Counted from the stretch's first letter, positions 13,793 to 26,013 are shown. The stretch is DNA of 64,000 nucleotides from Liolophura sinensis (GCF_032854445.1 NC_088300.1:66006984-66070983), one strand, 5' to 3'. A program made the numbers and translations. The notes: a model not told the origin generated them from the letters alone.

Positions 13793-16700
13793 TGCACATC
13801 TCACGATAATGACTACTTGTCATGTACTCACACCTTTCATTTGGTCCAGACACTAAAGCGTAGCAGAAATAGATACGTAGCCAAATATTTGTAACAATAT
13901 TTTCTAATTCTTACATATACTCAACAAAATTAAAAACTTGATTGTTAAATCTCACGGTGGAGATAGACTGGTTATGGAAATAAATCGCGAGGCGCTATTG
14001 TCCGCGTAGCTCTACAGGAAAAACTCATAAAATCCCTTTGACACCCATCTCATGGCTGTTTATACACACAGCGTGGTCAACATAACCAACACACGCTTTC
14101 AACACTATAGGTCACACTGCAGCTCTGACGCGCAGCTACTTACATAACGCCAGTGTTGGTGTCACTGACTGGCTGTCACGTTCCCTGGACTTACGCTCGA
14201 CTCACCACATTTGGGATGAGCCATAGCTCGGAAGACATCATATGGATCAACTCCAGGCCTTGCAGCTTCTGGGCAAACAATAGTTGACCAATGGCGACAA
14301 CTTCCTGTAAGAGTGTTCAGAGAGGTTCTCAAGTCTGTCGACGGAGTCGTTGTGTTGCTGTCATGGGCGCTCTTCGAGATCACACTCGTTATTCACTTCC
14401 TCTGTTTCAGCAGTTGTGTCTTTGTGAAGTTCATCTCTTCCCTATAAATTGATGCCGTAATCCGCTTATCGTCTTCTTTTCTTACCAGGTGACAGCAGCA
14501 TGGTAAACATCTATTTTCATAGTTATGGAAATATGATATTTCCATCGAGAGATTCTTCTTTAAAGTGTCAATTTCTTGTTATATCACGCAATGCGCAATT
14601 TTTACACTACAAAAAGTCTGGACGCACCACTGTTTTAGGATATTTTTGTACCCCCATAATAACATTTACCCCATACATTCACATATAGTACATATCGCTA
14701 GACCTTGCCGCTTACTTTTCTCCAAAACATTATCCTTTAATAATTGCACACATTTAAAAAATTGACATATATAAGGTGCAGATGGAAGATAATTATACTT
14801 CAGAACTGATGTACGTGAATGTACGCTTCCACTGATAAATAATGAGACACACTATTTTCCAATCCCCTTACAGTCCCCTTCCATTGATACGCAAATACTT
14901 CCACCCTTCCAACAATTATACAAATGTATGCAATATTTCAGTGCCGTGCGAATACACGCACGTTTCCAGTGCTGTTTGAATACATGCACGTTTTCAGCAA
15001 AGTGTGCATACGTGCAGGCTTTCATCACTGTGCGAATACATGTACGCTTTCAATTCTATGTGAATACATGCACGCCTCTTACTGTGCGAATATATGCACG
15101 TTTTAAATGATGTGTGAATATATTCATCCTTCCAACGGTATGCAAATGCATGCAAGCTTCCAGCACGGTGCTAATACACACAGGCTTCCTTTGCTATGTG
15201 AATAAATGCAGGATTCCTATGATATGTGCATACATGCAGGTTTCTGATACTGTGTGAGTACATGCAGGTTTCTGATACTGTGTGAGTACATACAGACATC
15301 CAATGCTGTGCGAATATATGCACGCTTTCCATGCCGTGTGGATACAGGCTCGCTTTCACAGCAATGTAAATGCACGCTATCGGCATACAATTATGTTGTT
15401 GTATAGGCCTAGATGTGTTCTCGCCCTATAGCTAACAAGAAGGTCCGAAATATTAGGGTCAAATGTAGCTTAACTCGGTATTTTCTGTCTGTGATCAAGT
15501 TAAGCTTTTGCTCTTTTCATCTTGCAAATATGCTTCCATAATGTGATGAAATGCCCGGGTTGTATTTGCGATTTATAGCTTGTTCACAAGTATTCCTTTG
15601 ATCTTCAATCTATGTAATGGCAAACGTGTTTCCAATCACTGTTTTACCTGTACTAAACATACGCCTCTTGTGTCTGTACATGTTGGTGCAGGTATACGAG
15701 AGATCGTCACGTTCCCAGGCAATGCGTCAATGTCGATGATAATTTCTATGCTATGTTGGAAATTAATTGGTATGGAGCCGTGAATTTATAATCTTGACCT
15801 TGAGAGCTCGGAAAACATTTGTAGCTTCGATTGCACTATTTGTAATAAGGTATACTGGCGACAGAGCACGCGAAAGTATACTGTTAAATTATATCAGTTA
15901 GGTATAAAATATCCATGCAATTCTGCCTGCGCATGCAAACAAATTAAAATGAAATTATCATTTAGACTAAAAGCTAATTAGCAAATAACTGGAACTCATG
16001 TCCCTGTAAAAAAGCCTACCTGTGTGTGTATAGGGAAAAGTCATTCAACGCCAAGGATGTGCCTAGTGCATGGAAATTTGATCGAATTTAATATGCATAG
16101 TTTTTTTTTTGCACGTCAGTACATTTTGAAAAACAAAAGAAAAAAAATTGATATATCTTGGGATTAATAGAATAATGGAAAATAAACCTTACAGTTCACA
16201 GCTAAGGCCAACTATACATGAGTATATGTACCGGAATAGCCGAAGCAAAAGATAAGTGACCCCGAGAGATACCGCGCGGGAAGCTCGGCCAACCAGACAG
16301 CTGCGCAAACAGACATACGGACACTCGCGTCGCGGAGTGTGACAAAACGTCAGCAAAACCACAGAACTTGTGTATACACATGTTGTTGGGGGTGATTATC
16401 ATTTACAATGATCTAGAAATATATAGACAATAGAAGAATGCACTGAAGGAAGCAAGAAGTTCTGAAATTATACACATATAGCGAGTGGGCAACACCAGTA
16501 AGTTGTTTGTTTAGATGGAAAGCTTTCTTTATTTAAGCAATGTCAATCGCTCTAGATGACTTGAAAGAAATGTGCCGCTTGGCATCCTGGGTGCCCACGC
16601 CGCCATATTTGACAAATGATGTGTGCTTTAGCGTAAAAATCTTGCCTGACAAAGAGGAATTTTTCAAAATCAAGTTTCGGGTCAAATGTGTTCTGGCGGC

Positions 16701-19574
16701 CAGATATCCTGGTTCAGTTGAACAGAACAGATTCTTTTATACTTGGTTACAACGACAGAAATTCATCAACATAAAATCCCCGCTTGATGAGCCCAGTTTC
16801 GTTGAACAGGGAATCCGTAGAAATAAAATTACTCAATTAGAATTTGCCAGAATATTCTTAAATCATATATATTAAACCGAAAAAAATTACCATGATCGCT
16901 GCTCACACCACTTTTTATGGTTGGACGAATTAAACTGGAAATTCTTCTGTTTCCAGATCGCGAAGTATATCATAAATGTGTCAAAAGCTGATGAAACATC
17001 GGTGGCCTATGGTTGCCTTGTTATAATATTCAATAATCTCCAATAATACACATAAGTGTTCAGCATGCATGATTACAGAAGTCTAGCCGGTTATGCAATC
17101 ATAGTTATATAATCTGATAATTGCAAAACGACGACTGTCCCATATGGTGGACCGAAAACACAGCTGGATTTGCAAGTCTTCCATGAGAACACATTACTTA
17201 GGCTCTGCCACTCCACGCTCCGCATGTTGCAAATTGCCCAAAAAACTAATAACTCCTTTGTATCAACTTAGAAGAGGAATTGTTTAATGGATAACATTGT
17301 AACTTTGGTATCTTTTCAACAATCTGTAACGGCTAATGTTTAACAGATGCCATAGAGTTACAAAATTATGTTTCAAGCATGGCATAGTTTGTAAAATGCA
17401 ACACATGCGGTTTTGTTCAAGAGGACGCACAATATATGTTAACGTTTACATTCTCACTGAAGACCTTGTCCGAAGCGATGGAGAATACAACTTAAAAAAA
17501 AAACAGAGAAAGCCATTGTCTTTGGCCTGCTACGTACACCATGTTTTCCCTCATACAATCCTTTATAGAATAGAGTCGCGATGCGTGCCCAGCTCCGCAT
17601 TCTCTGTATTTCATTGTGACTCCCCAGTGGGCTTACCAGCACCCGCCACAATGGCCCTTTCCCACTGGCAACATGGGTTTCAACTCTACCTTATTGATTA
17701 GGACACTAGGGTATTCACGGATATAGCCTCGGCATCCTGTTATTAGCAAATATGGCGTAATTTCATAAAGACTGAAAAGCTGACTTTCCCTCTCATTGCC
17801 GCCATTTGATTGGGCGATTTCCCACAAAAGCCGTAGCTGGGGGGAAGTCCTTTGGGTTCTAAAGCGGTTCAAGTGTCACGCAGGGGATGCTCCTGATAGC
17901 TAACAGCACGAAGGGTGACATGTCACGGAGGCCTGTGACATCTATAGAATTAGCCTGTCGTCCATTGGGTATGAGACAGGAAGAATCTGACATGTCAGGA
18001 AAGTATATGTTGCCATAAAGAATCGTATGTGATACCGGAAGTTCTTAAGTCGATAGTGGAGAAATCTGCAGCTGGTAGCTGTGTATACATATTACTATTT
18101 ATATTTATTTTCATAGTCGTGGTCAAGAATTGTTCCCTTAGACGAGATCGGTCAGGTTTACCATGTACAGGCAAATATAATAATCTTTGGCAAGTGACAT
18201 CCCTTTGGAAATGATTTATGCTCTCAGGCATGCTCTTATCCAACTTTAGATACAAAATGGGACAAGAGGTCTTACCCCCATTCTCTCCAACAACACCCCC
18301 CCCCCCCCACACACACACACACACAACCAGGATCTTTCACCAATAAACCTCTCTTATATGCATAAGTTTAAGTACCCTTGGCAACTCAGTGACTCTGGGC
18401 ATCCAGTCCTGTTTATTTGTGAACCATGTAACTGTTTACCTAGAACACAAGCCATTCCAGGAATACGTGTTTGCTTGGTTCCACCTGTTTTGTGCAGTCC
18501 ATGGACAAAGAACTGATGGATTATTGACAATTCTGACTTATGATACCTTACCTATACTGAATCATACAGTTCTTTCGTCAATACATATATACCCGTCTAC
18601 TTGGCTATTGAACTTTAAGTCTTATATAGTATTTTAAACCCCAAGCACATACATGTATACATACATACATTCATCCATTCATTCAATCATTCATTCATTC
18701 ATTCATTAGTTTATTAATTTTACGTAGTTTTATGATTTCTGAAAGGGTATCAAGTACGTGTATAGCGGTTGTCCAAAAGGGGCGAATTGTTAAAAGTCAC
18801 TGTGTTGATATTCCTTTGTAAGGCTAACACTGCTATTTGCTTTATTGATTTTCTTTGGGATTTGCCAATAATCAGGTGTTGAAATATTTAGAGCAAGCAA
18901 CTCGAAGCCTGTTATAAAATATCTCGGGTCTTTAACCTTAATGCCACTACAGTTTGTTCTCTACCGGCACACCGGCAATACTTCGTGCGTGTCCAGACCT
19001 TTCAATGCCAAGCCGGGTCGCCGGAGCATAGCACTTGTTCCGTCAGCCCCGGAAGTGTAACCAAGGACGCCATAGCGTAACTACCGGCGCGTGCAGGCCA
19101 AAACAAGAGGACAGCACATGCCAACAGAGAGGTTCGATTCAACCTTATTATTATACAGAAACGCAATAAAACATAGAAAATGCTGACTGACATCTGGTTT
19201 TATCGTCATGGTGTCGTTATATCTAATCTCTATACGACTTGCCTTTATACTATATACCTGGACTAGACGGGGCTCCAGATAAGGTACATAGCCGATTGTT
19301 TACACTGATTAAAATGCCAGCATAACGCTATATCCACTGATATCAACATGAATAACCATACACACTGTTGACAGGGCCTCCTCTGCATAATGTAACCGGA
19401 TGCGCCGGTATTTTACCCGCAGATAAACTTACCTGTTTCGTCCGATAGGTCCAGAAGAATGTTACTGTTAGCGTACCCAGCCCGACGCTTGATACTCTTG
19501 AGTAAGTTCACCACTGCACAAGTTGGGTTGCACAGAAGTGACTCGTTGTTGCCATACTTGACTACGATAAACAT
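9123..19574 (-). CDS. CXorf65-like protein, two-exon gene
   Basis: This gene encodes a 156-residue protein homologous to vertebrate CXorf65, a conserved small protein of unknown biochemical function. CDS exons are 19574-19433 and 9451-9123, read on the minus strand. Joining them restores a Gly codon (G|GT) and gives the family core SDETG-LVKEL. The N terminus MFIVVKYGNNESLL, the Cys-Ala-Val and LLKSIKRR segments, the DLSDETG motif, the TYILV strand and the FTYTPLL motif follow the order I recall for CXorf65. The first 60 residues look like a ubiquitin-like beta-grasp fold (inference). The last 40 residues are Lys/Arg/Ser-rich and probably disordered, ending ARRR. An in-frame TAA lies three codons before the ATG, so the start is secure. 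The intron is 9,981 nt with GT-AG ends. Homology is confident; function is not known. Confidence 0.88.
12471..12530. repeat. C-run and A-rich simple sequence
   Basis: A run of ten C is followed by several A-rich tracts. Confidence 0.8.
12540..13200. promoter_or_regulatory. Candidate intronic regulatory block
   Basis: This is a higher-complexity, GC-richer stretch with ATTAAAAGTAATCG, GGGTTAATGGATC and TTACGTCA (13074-13081, CREB/ATF type). There are no repeats or coding signal. Confidence 0.22.
13719..13789. repeat. TA microsatellite
   Basis: About 70 bp of TA dinucleotides with one phase break. Confidence 0.95.
14206..14304 (-). CDS. Candidate cassette exon inside CXorf65-like intron
   Basis: On the minus strand a good acceptor (CACTCTTACAG|GAAG) and a strong donor (ATGTG|GTGAGT) enclose 99 bp. 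One frame, entered in phase 1 and left in phase 1, reads SCRHWSTIVCPEAARP and on to MAHPKC. That matches the phase of the surrounding intron, so inclusion would insert 33 residues after DETG without a frameshift. A second frame is also open (33 codons starting EVVAIGQLL), which weakens the coding argument. A second donor-like site follows 11 nt later. It could be a true alternative exon, part of a nested gene, or chance. I do not recognise either peptide. Confidence 0.28.
14796..15385. repeat. 28-bp minisatellite
   Basis: Diverged units of about 28 bp (GTGCGAATACATGCACG followed by TTTCAGTGCT-like sequence) fill about 590 bp. ORFs on both strands (14924-15110 plus, 15171-15386 minus) are repeat by-products. 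Confidence 0.8.
16540..16875 (+). CDS. Isolated 111-codon ORF, hypothetical
   Basis: A complete ORF from ATG to TAA sits in the intron of the CXorf65-like gene on the opposite strand, with an in-frame TAA six bases before the ATG. The product is protein-like in composition (MSIALDDLKEMCRLASWV at the start, FARIFLNHIY at the end), mixed in charge, with no signal peptide or membrane segment. At 111 codons without a stop it is long for AT-rich DNA. I recognise no family. It may be a fragment of a transposon or virus-derived gene, a small intronless gene, or chance. No terminal repeats or poly(A) tail were seen around it. Confidence 0.33.
   Translation: MSIALDDLKEMCRLASWVPTPPYLTNDVCFSVKILPDKEEFFKIKFRVKCVLAARYPGSVEQNRFFYTWLQRQKFINIKSPLDEPSFVEQGIRRNKITQLEFARIFLNHIY
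18290..18330. repeat. C-run and CA microsatellite
   Basis: A run of C is followed by about eight CA units. Confidence 0.85.
18640..18712 (+). repeat. CATA/ATTC microsatellite with SINE-like tail
   Basis: TTTTAAACCCCAAGCACATA, resembling the 3' end of SINE family A, runs into CATA and ATTC tetranucleotide repeats. It is probably a remnant SINE tail. Confidence 0.45.
19433..19574 (-). CDS. Exon 1 of CXorf65-like gene (start to donor)
   Basis: This exon holds 142 coding bases: 47 codons plus one base. It starts at the ATG at 19574 and ends at the strong donor ACAG|GTAAGT, so the intron is phase 1. It encodes the start of the protein through DLSDET. The sequence upstream of the ATG (to about 19740) has several acceptor-like CAG sites, so a non-coding upstream exon is possible but not shown. 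Confidence 0.87.
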
Positions 19575-19740
19575 GATGGGTTACTGGTTCCGATCTAACC
19601 CCATGGCCGTGTGTAGTAATCCTCTCTACCCCCAAGGACTGGCACCTGTAAGGTGTGTGGCGAACACCTGTTAACCTGTATACCTTCTCTCCCGCCGGCT
19701 GGCAGTCAGGGGAGGTAAATACAAGGCAACCCTTCACACC

Positions 19741-22165
19741 CTAGCCGGCTCTTAAGTTTTATCCAGTGTTATCTTGAGGTGTAGTTTGTCACTTTAGCTA
19801 ATAGGTTTTTTTTCTCTCTCTCTCTTTCTCGTGAACAAATACCGACCCCCGGGAAGAAATCCGTTCACAGTTTAAAACAGCATCAGTAAATAGGGTGGGT
19901 AAGCTGCTAACCTACTTGGAGAGTTCAGCACGGTGACCGTGTCGGCCATGTCCTGTACGCCGTCGGTATCCGTCCGCTAATACGAACGATCTGATTGGCT
20001 GTATGCGTAAACATGATCATACACGTTTTGCGTGTGGCTGATTTATTTAACAGCATTCACAGAGAGGCACAATGGCCGAACGTGCCTGCTCATACATGTT
20101 GACGGTTTTCTATCACACAGGATCGGTTTATTGAGCTCTTAAGTGAAAGGAAGTGACTGGGGTTTCTAACCAGTGACCATTCTCTATTCCATCGGCTTCT
20201 TAGCCGTCCCGAGGTCTCCATCAACGCAGTGCCACTCCGCGAAATCGTCCCCACCGACATCGCTATCAGGACCTTCTTTTCAGCCGGTCACGTTGGATGA
20301 ATTTTATCCGATGTGACACAATGACATTAAGTGAACTTTAATGTAACCGTAATCATAATGGCCATTTAAAGTCTCCTCTCAAGCTCGCACTTCGTAAGAG
20401 TTTTTTCTCCCATTTCTGCCTCCTTTTAATTGAGCCCGGGAACTTTTGACGGATGCCATTCACTGATGATGGTCACGTGACATTATTAGCATATAAGTTC
20501 ACAACAGTCTTGCGTGCGCTTGAAAAGTTATTTGAACTTAAGGTACACTGTTCTTGCAGATTAGATCAGTGATGTGCGATCCAACCTTTAGGCATGTATT
20601 ATACTTGCCTGGGTATTCCGGTGTGCGAGAAGTGTACACAGTACTGCGTTTACACTGAAAAAAAACATAGCTGTACCATACTGTGAAGTGTTGAAGTATT
20701 TTAAAAGTATTGTATAACAATAGCACTTTTCTAAAGGCAGAAGTCTTGCAATCAAGTGATTTTTTCTTCAATTACAAAATGGCTAACCAAAGATTTTTTT
20801 AATGTAATAATTATTTATTAATTACACTACATGCATGTATACGGTATGGGATTTGTTTTCAGGTTTGTTTAACTCAACATTGTTTATTTTGCAAAACTTA
20901 ACTTGAGCCATTCCAAGTTGATGAGAACTTTTCATAGCTTTGTTTTAACTCCCCTACACGCAGAACTATAAGGTGAAGACCATTTGTACAAGGATATCGG
21001 ATTAGATCCATGTTCATAAGGGTTTATAACATAATGTAATAGTGATGTTGGTCCCGAAAAGTTGGTCAACGAAAACATATTGCAACAGATGCCTTACAAA
21101 ACATGGCGCTAAATTCCGCAAAGAATGAAAGCTGGCACAGTGTCATACTGTGTATGGAATGCCACGTTTCTGTCTCGAGAGTATAAGCCAACCAATCCAA
21201 CATAACATTATGTCCACGATTTGTGTATCATTACGTATGTACACAAAAAATCTTATCGACCCAAGAAAACTGAAATTGATGAAGTTAACGTCAAGTTGAA
21301 GGAGAGTGGATGACACGTCTGTATAGAGCTCACCCATGTTTTTTAGCAGATGATGTACAATGACCTAGGAGTATGCAGCATTTTGAGGGTTCATCTCTAC
21401 ATGAACCTGTCTAGGATTCCAACCGCAAATCTCTCTCGAATCACGATCTGTCGTCCGATGATGAAATAATGACTTTATGTTAGAGGTTCCCTCTCTATCC
21501 CTGCTATAGTTTAGGACTTATTTTAAACCGTTTTCTTGTCTTTTCCCTGACACCAGAGTTTATTGTGATGGATAGTCATATATTGGGCAAGTGTGAATTT
21601 ATATAAAACCGTCCACAGTTTTTACCTCGCGATGTAATGTATTACCTGTTTACAGCCGACGTAAAATAAATAAAATAAAGAACAAAAACACTTCCCCGTG
21701 ATGATTTTATTGCAGTTACAGGCGATACCGATCTGGATGAAGAGAGAAAATAATTTTCTTTAGGATATTGTGTACTGTCACTGTATAATGCCTAAGTTTT
21801 CTTGAAATAAAAGTCTCAACCTTTGGCTGTTTCTCGCCTGTTTTGTTTATGTTTTTTTTTTGTTAAATAGAGACGAAAAGGTCACCAATTAATTTAAGAG
21901 ACAGTTTTCCGCTTTCACAATATATATGACCTAGTGGAGGTATATTTTTCCCCTGCGGAGGCTTACGTTTCCTGCAAACTCATCAAATTAAATTTTCAGC
22001 GTAACAATTTATTTTAGCTTGGATCGCTGTTGCGAAATATCCAACCTACACTGTAGGTTTTTGGACGTGGAATAGACAAATTTTGCACACATAGACAGGA
22101 AGCATCGCAAACCAGAACATCGGTGTCTACAGAAGGGTTGCATCAAATCAAGATATGTTTTGAAC
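19741..22165. other. Intergenic, no gene recognised
   Basis: This is the upstream flank of the CXorf65-like gene. A GC-richer block at 20170-20520 includes GGTCACGTGACA (E-box) and may be regulatory. A pyrimidine tract lies near 19807. No exon is supported. Confidence 0.5.
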
Positions 22166-22189
22166 AAGAATACTGTTTACCGTTTTTGT

Positions 22190-23090
22190 GTTATGACTGG
22201 TAGTAGAGGTAAAATAATGCGAGCAAAAACAATGCCATAATATATGAGCTTGTGTTATAACCGGTTATAAAGTCACAATAATGCGAGAAAAAGTTAGGAT
22301 ATGGATATATATATGGTATAATGTATGAGTTTGTTATGATTTGCATGTCAACATAATGTATAGGGGCTCTACTATGACCGGATGTCCAATCACAGTAATG
22401 CGAGCATAAAGCTGCCGCTTATGTTGTTATCAGAATGTCAACATAATGTATGTGAGTTGTCTTATGATCTGCATGTCAACATAATGTATAGGAGCTTGTG
22501 TTATGATAGGTTGTAGAGTCACTGTAATGCGAGGATAATGCTGGAGCTCGTGTTATTATGGGAATGTCAACAGAATGTATATGAACTTGTGTCGCTTGAT
22601 CGGCATGTCAACATAACGGCGTATCTAGGAGCTTGTGTCATGTTCGGTTGTAGAGTCGCAGTAATGCGAGCATAATGTTGGCGCTTGTGTTATGATCGGC
22701 ATATCGACATGGTGTATATAGGAGCTTGTTATGACCGGTTACATAGTCTCTGTAATGGGGGTGTAATGTTGAACCTTGTGCTAAGAACAGTTGTTCAGTC
22801 ACACTAGTGGGAGCAAATTGTTGGAGCTTGTGTTACCATCGCTCATGCTGGCTTCCTCTCCGGCCGTACGTCGGTAGGTCTGCCAGCAGCCTGCGGATGG
22901 TGGTGTGTTTCCTTCGGGCTCTGCCCGGTTTCCTCCCACCATAATGCTGCCGCCACCGTCGTATAAGTGAAATATTCTTGAGTATGGCGTAAAACATCAA
23001 TCAAAAATGTGTTACCATCGGCACATCGACATAATGTATAGGAGTGGTTGTGGAGTCACAAGAATGCCAGCAAATAAAGAGGGGCTGGCT
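22190..23090. repeat. Compound minisatellite interrupted by a SINE
   Basis: Recurring AGCTTGTGTTATGA, GTAATGCGAGCATAATG and ATGTCAACATAATGTAT segments form units of about 60 to 135 bp. A SINE (22842-23007) splits the array. Confidence 0.75.
22842..23007 (+). mobile_element. SINE family B, 5'-truncated, with 13-bp target duplication
   Basis: The element lacks the tRNA head. It starts CTCATGCTGGCTTCC and ends with the core AATATTCTTGAGTATGGCGT and CAATCAAAA. TGTGTTACCATCG flanks it at 22829-22841 and 23008-23020. Confidence 0.9.
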
Positions 23091-23545
23091 GGATATACGT
23101 GTATGTGTATGGCATAATGTAGGAGGTAAATCGTAAAGCCTCTGTTCTGACGGGATGCCATGAGGACTGTGTCAATCCCAGGACTAGCTGATAAGGCGGC
23201 ATCAGAGACAAAGCGCCCGCCGGACCGATGAAACCCGAGTACGTACCAGAGGTAGATGTCTATCAGACTTGTTGAGCACGGATCGTGCAGTGCCACTTAA
23301 CCTATGACCCCGCTATTGACATTCTAGCTTCAGTTTTAATAAGTTGGGGGCCTAATCAAAAAAAAAAAAAAGAAAAAAAAAATATCAGATCCTTTCCAGA
23401 AATCTCGGTATATGGCTTTGTTGTTAGGCAAGAAAAAATATCACAACTGATATTGTTAAAATCAATCGTGTGAAAACACAGGCATTGCTTGTTGCTTGGT
23501 CACTAAAGCAAACTAATACGTTGAAATATTCATTTGAATTGAAAG

Positions 23546-23793
23546 TTATTTATTTATTATTTGATTGGTGTTTTACGCCGTACTCGCCGTACTCAAGAAT
23601 ATTTCACTTAAACTGAAGCTATGGTGGGTGGGAAACCTACGACCATGCGCAGGTTGCTGGCAGACCTTCTCACCTACGGCCGGAGAGGAATCCAGCATGA
23701 GCTGGACTTGAACTCACAGCGACCGCATTGGTGTGAGACTCCTGGGTCATTACGCTGCGCTAGCGCGCTAACCAACTGAGCCACGGAGGCCCC
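23546..23793 (-). mobile_element. SINE family B, full length, with 12-bp target duplication
   Basis: On the minus strand it reads: tRNA head GGCCTCCGTGGCTCAGTTGG (box A), box B GAGTTCAAGTCC, body, the AATATTCTTGAGTACGGCG core, then a TAAATAA tail. TTGAATTGAAAG flanks it at 23534-23545 and 23794-23805. Confidence 0.93.
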
Positions 23794-23850
23794 TTGAATT
23801 GAAAGATGGAATTATGGGACAATGTACTGGTAGACTGTGATTTGAAATCA

Positions 23851-24302
<452 letters not shown>

Positions 24303-24380
24303 TTACAGGTCACTACATATGGCTTGTGAAACCCATGTAATTAAAATTCAGATATTTGGCTGATTGGCTGAAATATTTGG

Positions 24381-24397
24381 AGCGATTGTCATCTGAA

Positions 24398-24451
<54 letters not shown>

Positions 24452-24468
24452 TTCAGATGACAATCGCT
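24381..24468. repeat. Perfect 20-bp-arm palindrome around a TA tract
   Basis: AGCGATTGTCATCTGAAGAA (24381-24400) and its exact complement (24449-24468) flank about 48 bp of TA. Confidence 0.93.
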
Positions 24469-24867
24469 TCGCCTTTATATGCGTAGCTTGCTTCCACGGA
24501 CCTGTGTCATCCGGTATTTTTTTCTTTGAAAAAAAAATACTGTATATGGCGTATTGAATATACACATCCTTCAAACAAGCAGAAAGCTATAACGATGATG
24601 CGTATGCAAAGTAAATAAACTGATTAATACAGATTTTCATTAAGCTTTTTGAAATTTGGGAATTTGCAGTGCTGTATTCATTACTGAATCGTCCATTTAG
24701 TACGGAGTTTAATATCTCATATCTCGATCACATACAGTTGTTGTTGAGCACTCGTAAAAGTGATTAAAATTTCCATGTGGTTAAATCTCAATGAAACAAG
24801 CAAAAATGCATGGTCTCCAAACAAACCCGTTTCCAAGGATATTAATGGTTCATCTAATAGTATATAT

Positions 24868-24957
24868 GGGTTTCATCCCACCATAATGTTGGTCGACGTC
24901 GTATAAAAGTGAAGTTTTCTTGAGTTCGGCGTAAAATACCAATCAGATGAATAAATA
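24868..24957 (+). mobile_element. SINE family B fragment
   Basis: The 3' part of family B: TTTCATCCCACCATAATG, GTCGTATAAAAGTGAAG, the CTTGAGTTCGGCGTAAAA core and an AATAAATAA tail. Confidence 0.8.
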
Positions 24958-25662
24958 ATACCATATATATATAAGATCCTATATTGGCGTCTATACAATA
25001 AAGATCCGGAACATAATTACACATCCAGAAAGTTTGGCATTTCAAACTCCGTCCACATATCTGCATACATGTGTGTTAATTTGCTGTATATGCATTACAA
25101 GGAAATTATAGCTCCTGTAACTGTACTTGTATTGCGGTTGTATCTTTGACCTTGATCGTCGTTCACGCATGTGACTACAAACATGTGCTATAGTGCTCGA
25201 AAATTTTGAGGTTAATCTCATTGACCGTAAATACTGTGCTGAAATTTCCTTTGTATGGTGTGACAGGAAGTCTAGAAATCGTTGTCTTCAGTTCTTTTTT
25301 TACCCTCTTTTGTGACAAGAAAGGTCTTTGTCATCACCGCTGGAGTGGATTTCACATGCAGAGACTAAGTTAAAAAGAGAAGATAAACATTTTCATTCTT
25401 TTGCCCGGGAAATCAAACCGACATAGAGAATCGGGAGGAGATCGCATTTCCCGTCAGGAGGTATCACCGTATCACATCACGACTATTGACCTTGATGTTA
25501 TCGCACCGTACATACGCCCATGTCTCTGTTGGGCATTGGGATGGTTAAAAATAGATTACACATATATGTTAAATTATATACATAGATTGAAAGTTACATG
25601 CATAATGCACAAAGTCGTCGACAAAAGTTGTACATCTACATATATACATCTCGATTCCAGTT

Positions 25663-26013
25663 GAGTGAGTGAGTGAGTGGGGTTTAACGTCGTACTTTTT
25701 CAGTCATATGACGACGAAGGGGTCCTTATGATGTATGTAATGTGCCTCAAAGTTGCATGACGGATATCCACCGCTTTCTTATGTAGTCCTGCTTCACTGA
25801 GATGACTACCGAAGGCAAGTTAGCTGCCCCGCCGGAGCCATTCTACTGATACGGGTCAACCAGTCGTTGCACTATTCCCTTCATGCTGAACGCCAAGCGA
25901 GGAAGAGAACGTCCTCTTTTAAAGTCTTAGGTGTGACCCTACCTTGACCATGGATCTAACCCCGCCCCCCCCCCCCCCCCGGAGCGGATGCTCTACCAAC
26001 TGAACTATATGGC
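25663..26013 (-). mobile_element. SINE family A, near full length
   Basis: On the minus strand it runs from a tRNA-like head (AGTTGGTAGAGCATCCGCTC) to GTTAAACCCCACTCACTCAC. A run of 16 C (25965-25980 on plus) has expanded near box B. Confidence 0.85.

Larger units (their letters stand above)
9452..19432 (-). other. Large intron of CXorf65-like gene
   Basis: This is a phase-1 GT-AG intron of 9,981 nt. It contains a plus-strand ORF (16540-16875), a possible 99-bp cassette exon (14206-14304), a TA microsatellite (13719-13789), a 28-bp minisatellite (14796-15385) and a GC-richer block at 12540-13200. The remainder is AT-rich DNA in which I see no gene. Confidence 0.8.

Noticed and set aside
19916-19949. 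Minus-strand first exon starting MADTVTVLNSP ending at GTAGGT
   Set aside because: The donor is weak (AA|GTAGGT), and joining it to the CXorf65-like exon leaves the known start out of frame. At best it is an upstream open frame in a 5' UTR.
23731-23793. Functional tRNA gene
   Set aside because: A and B boxes are present, but they belong to a SINE head with body, tail and target duplication.
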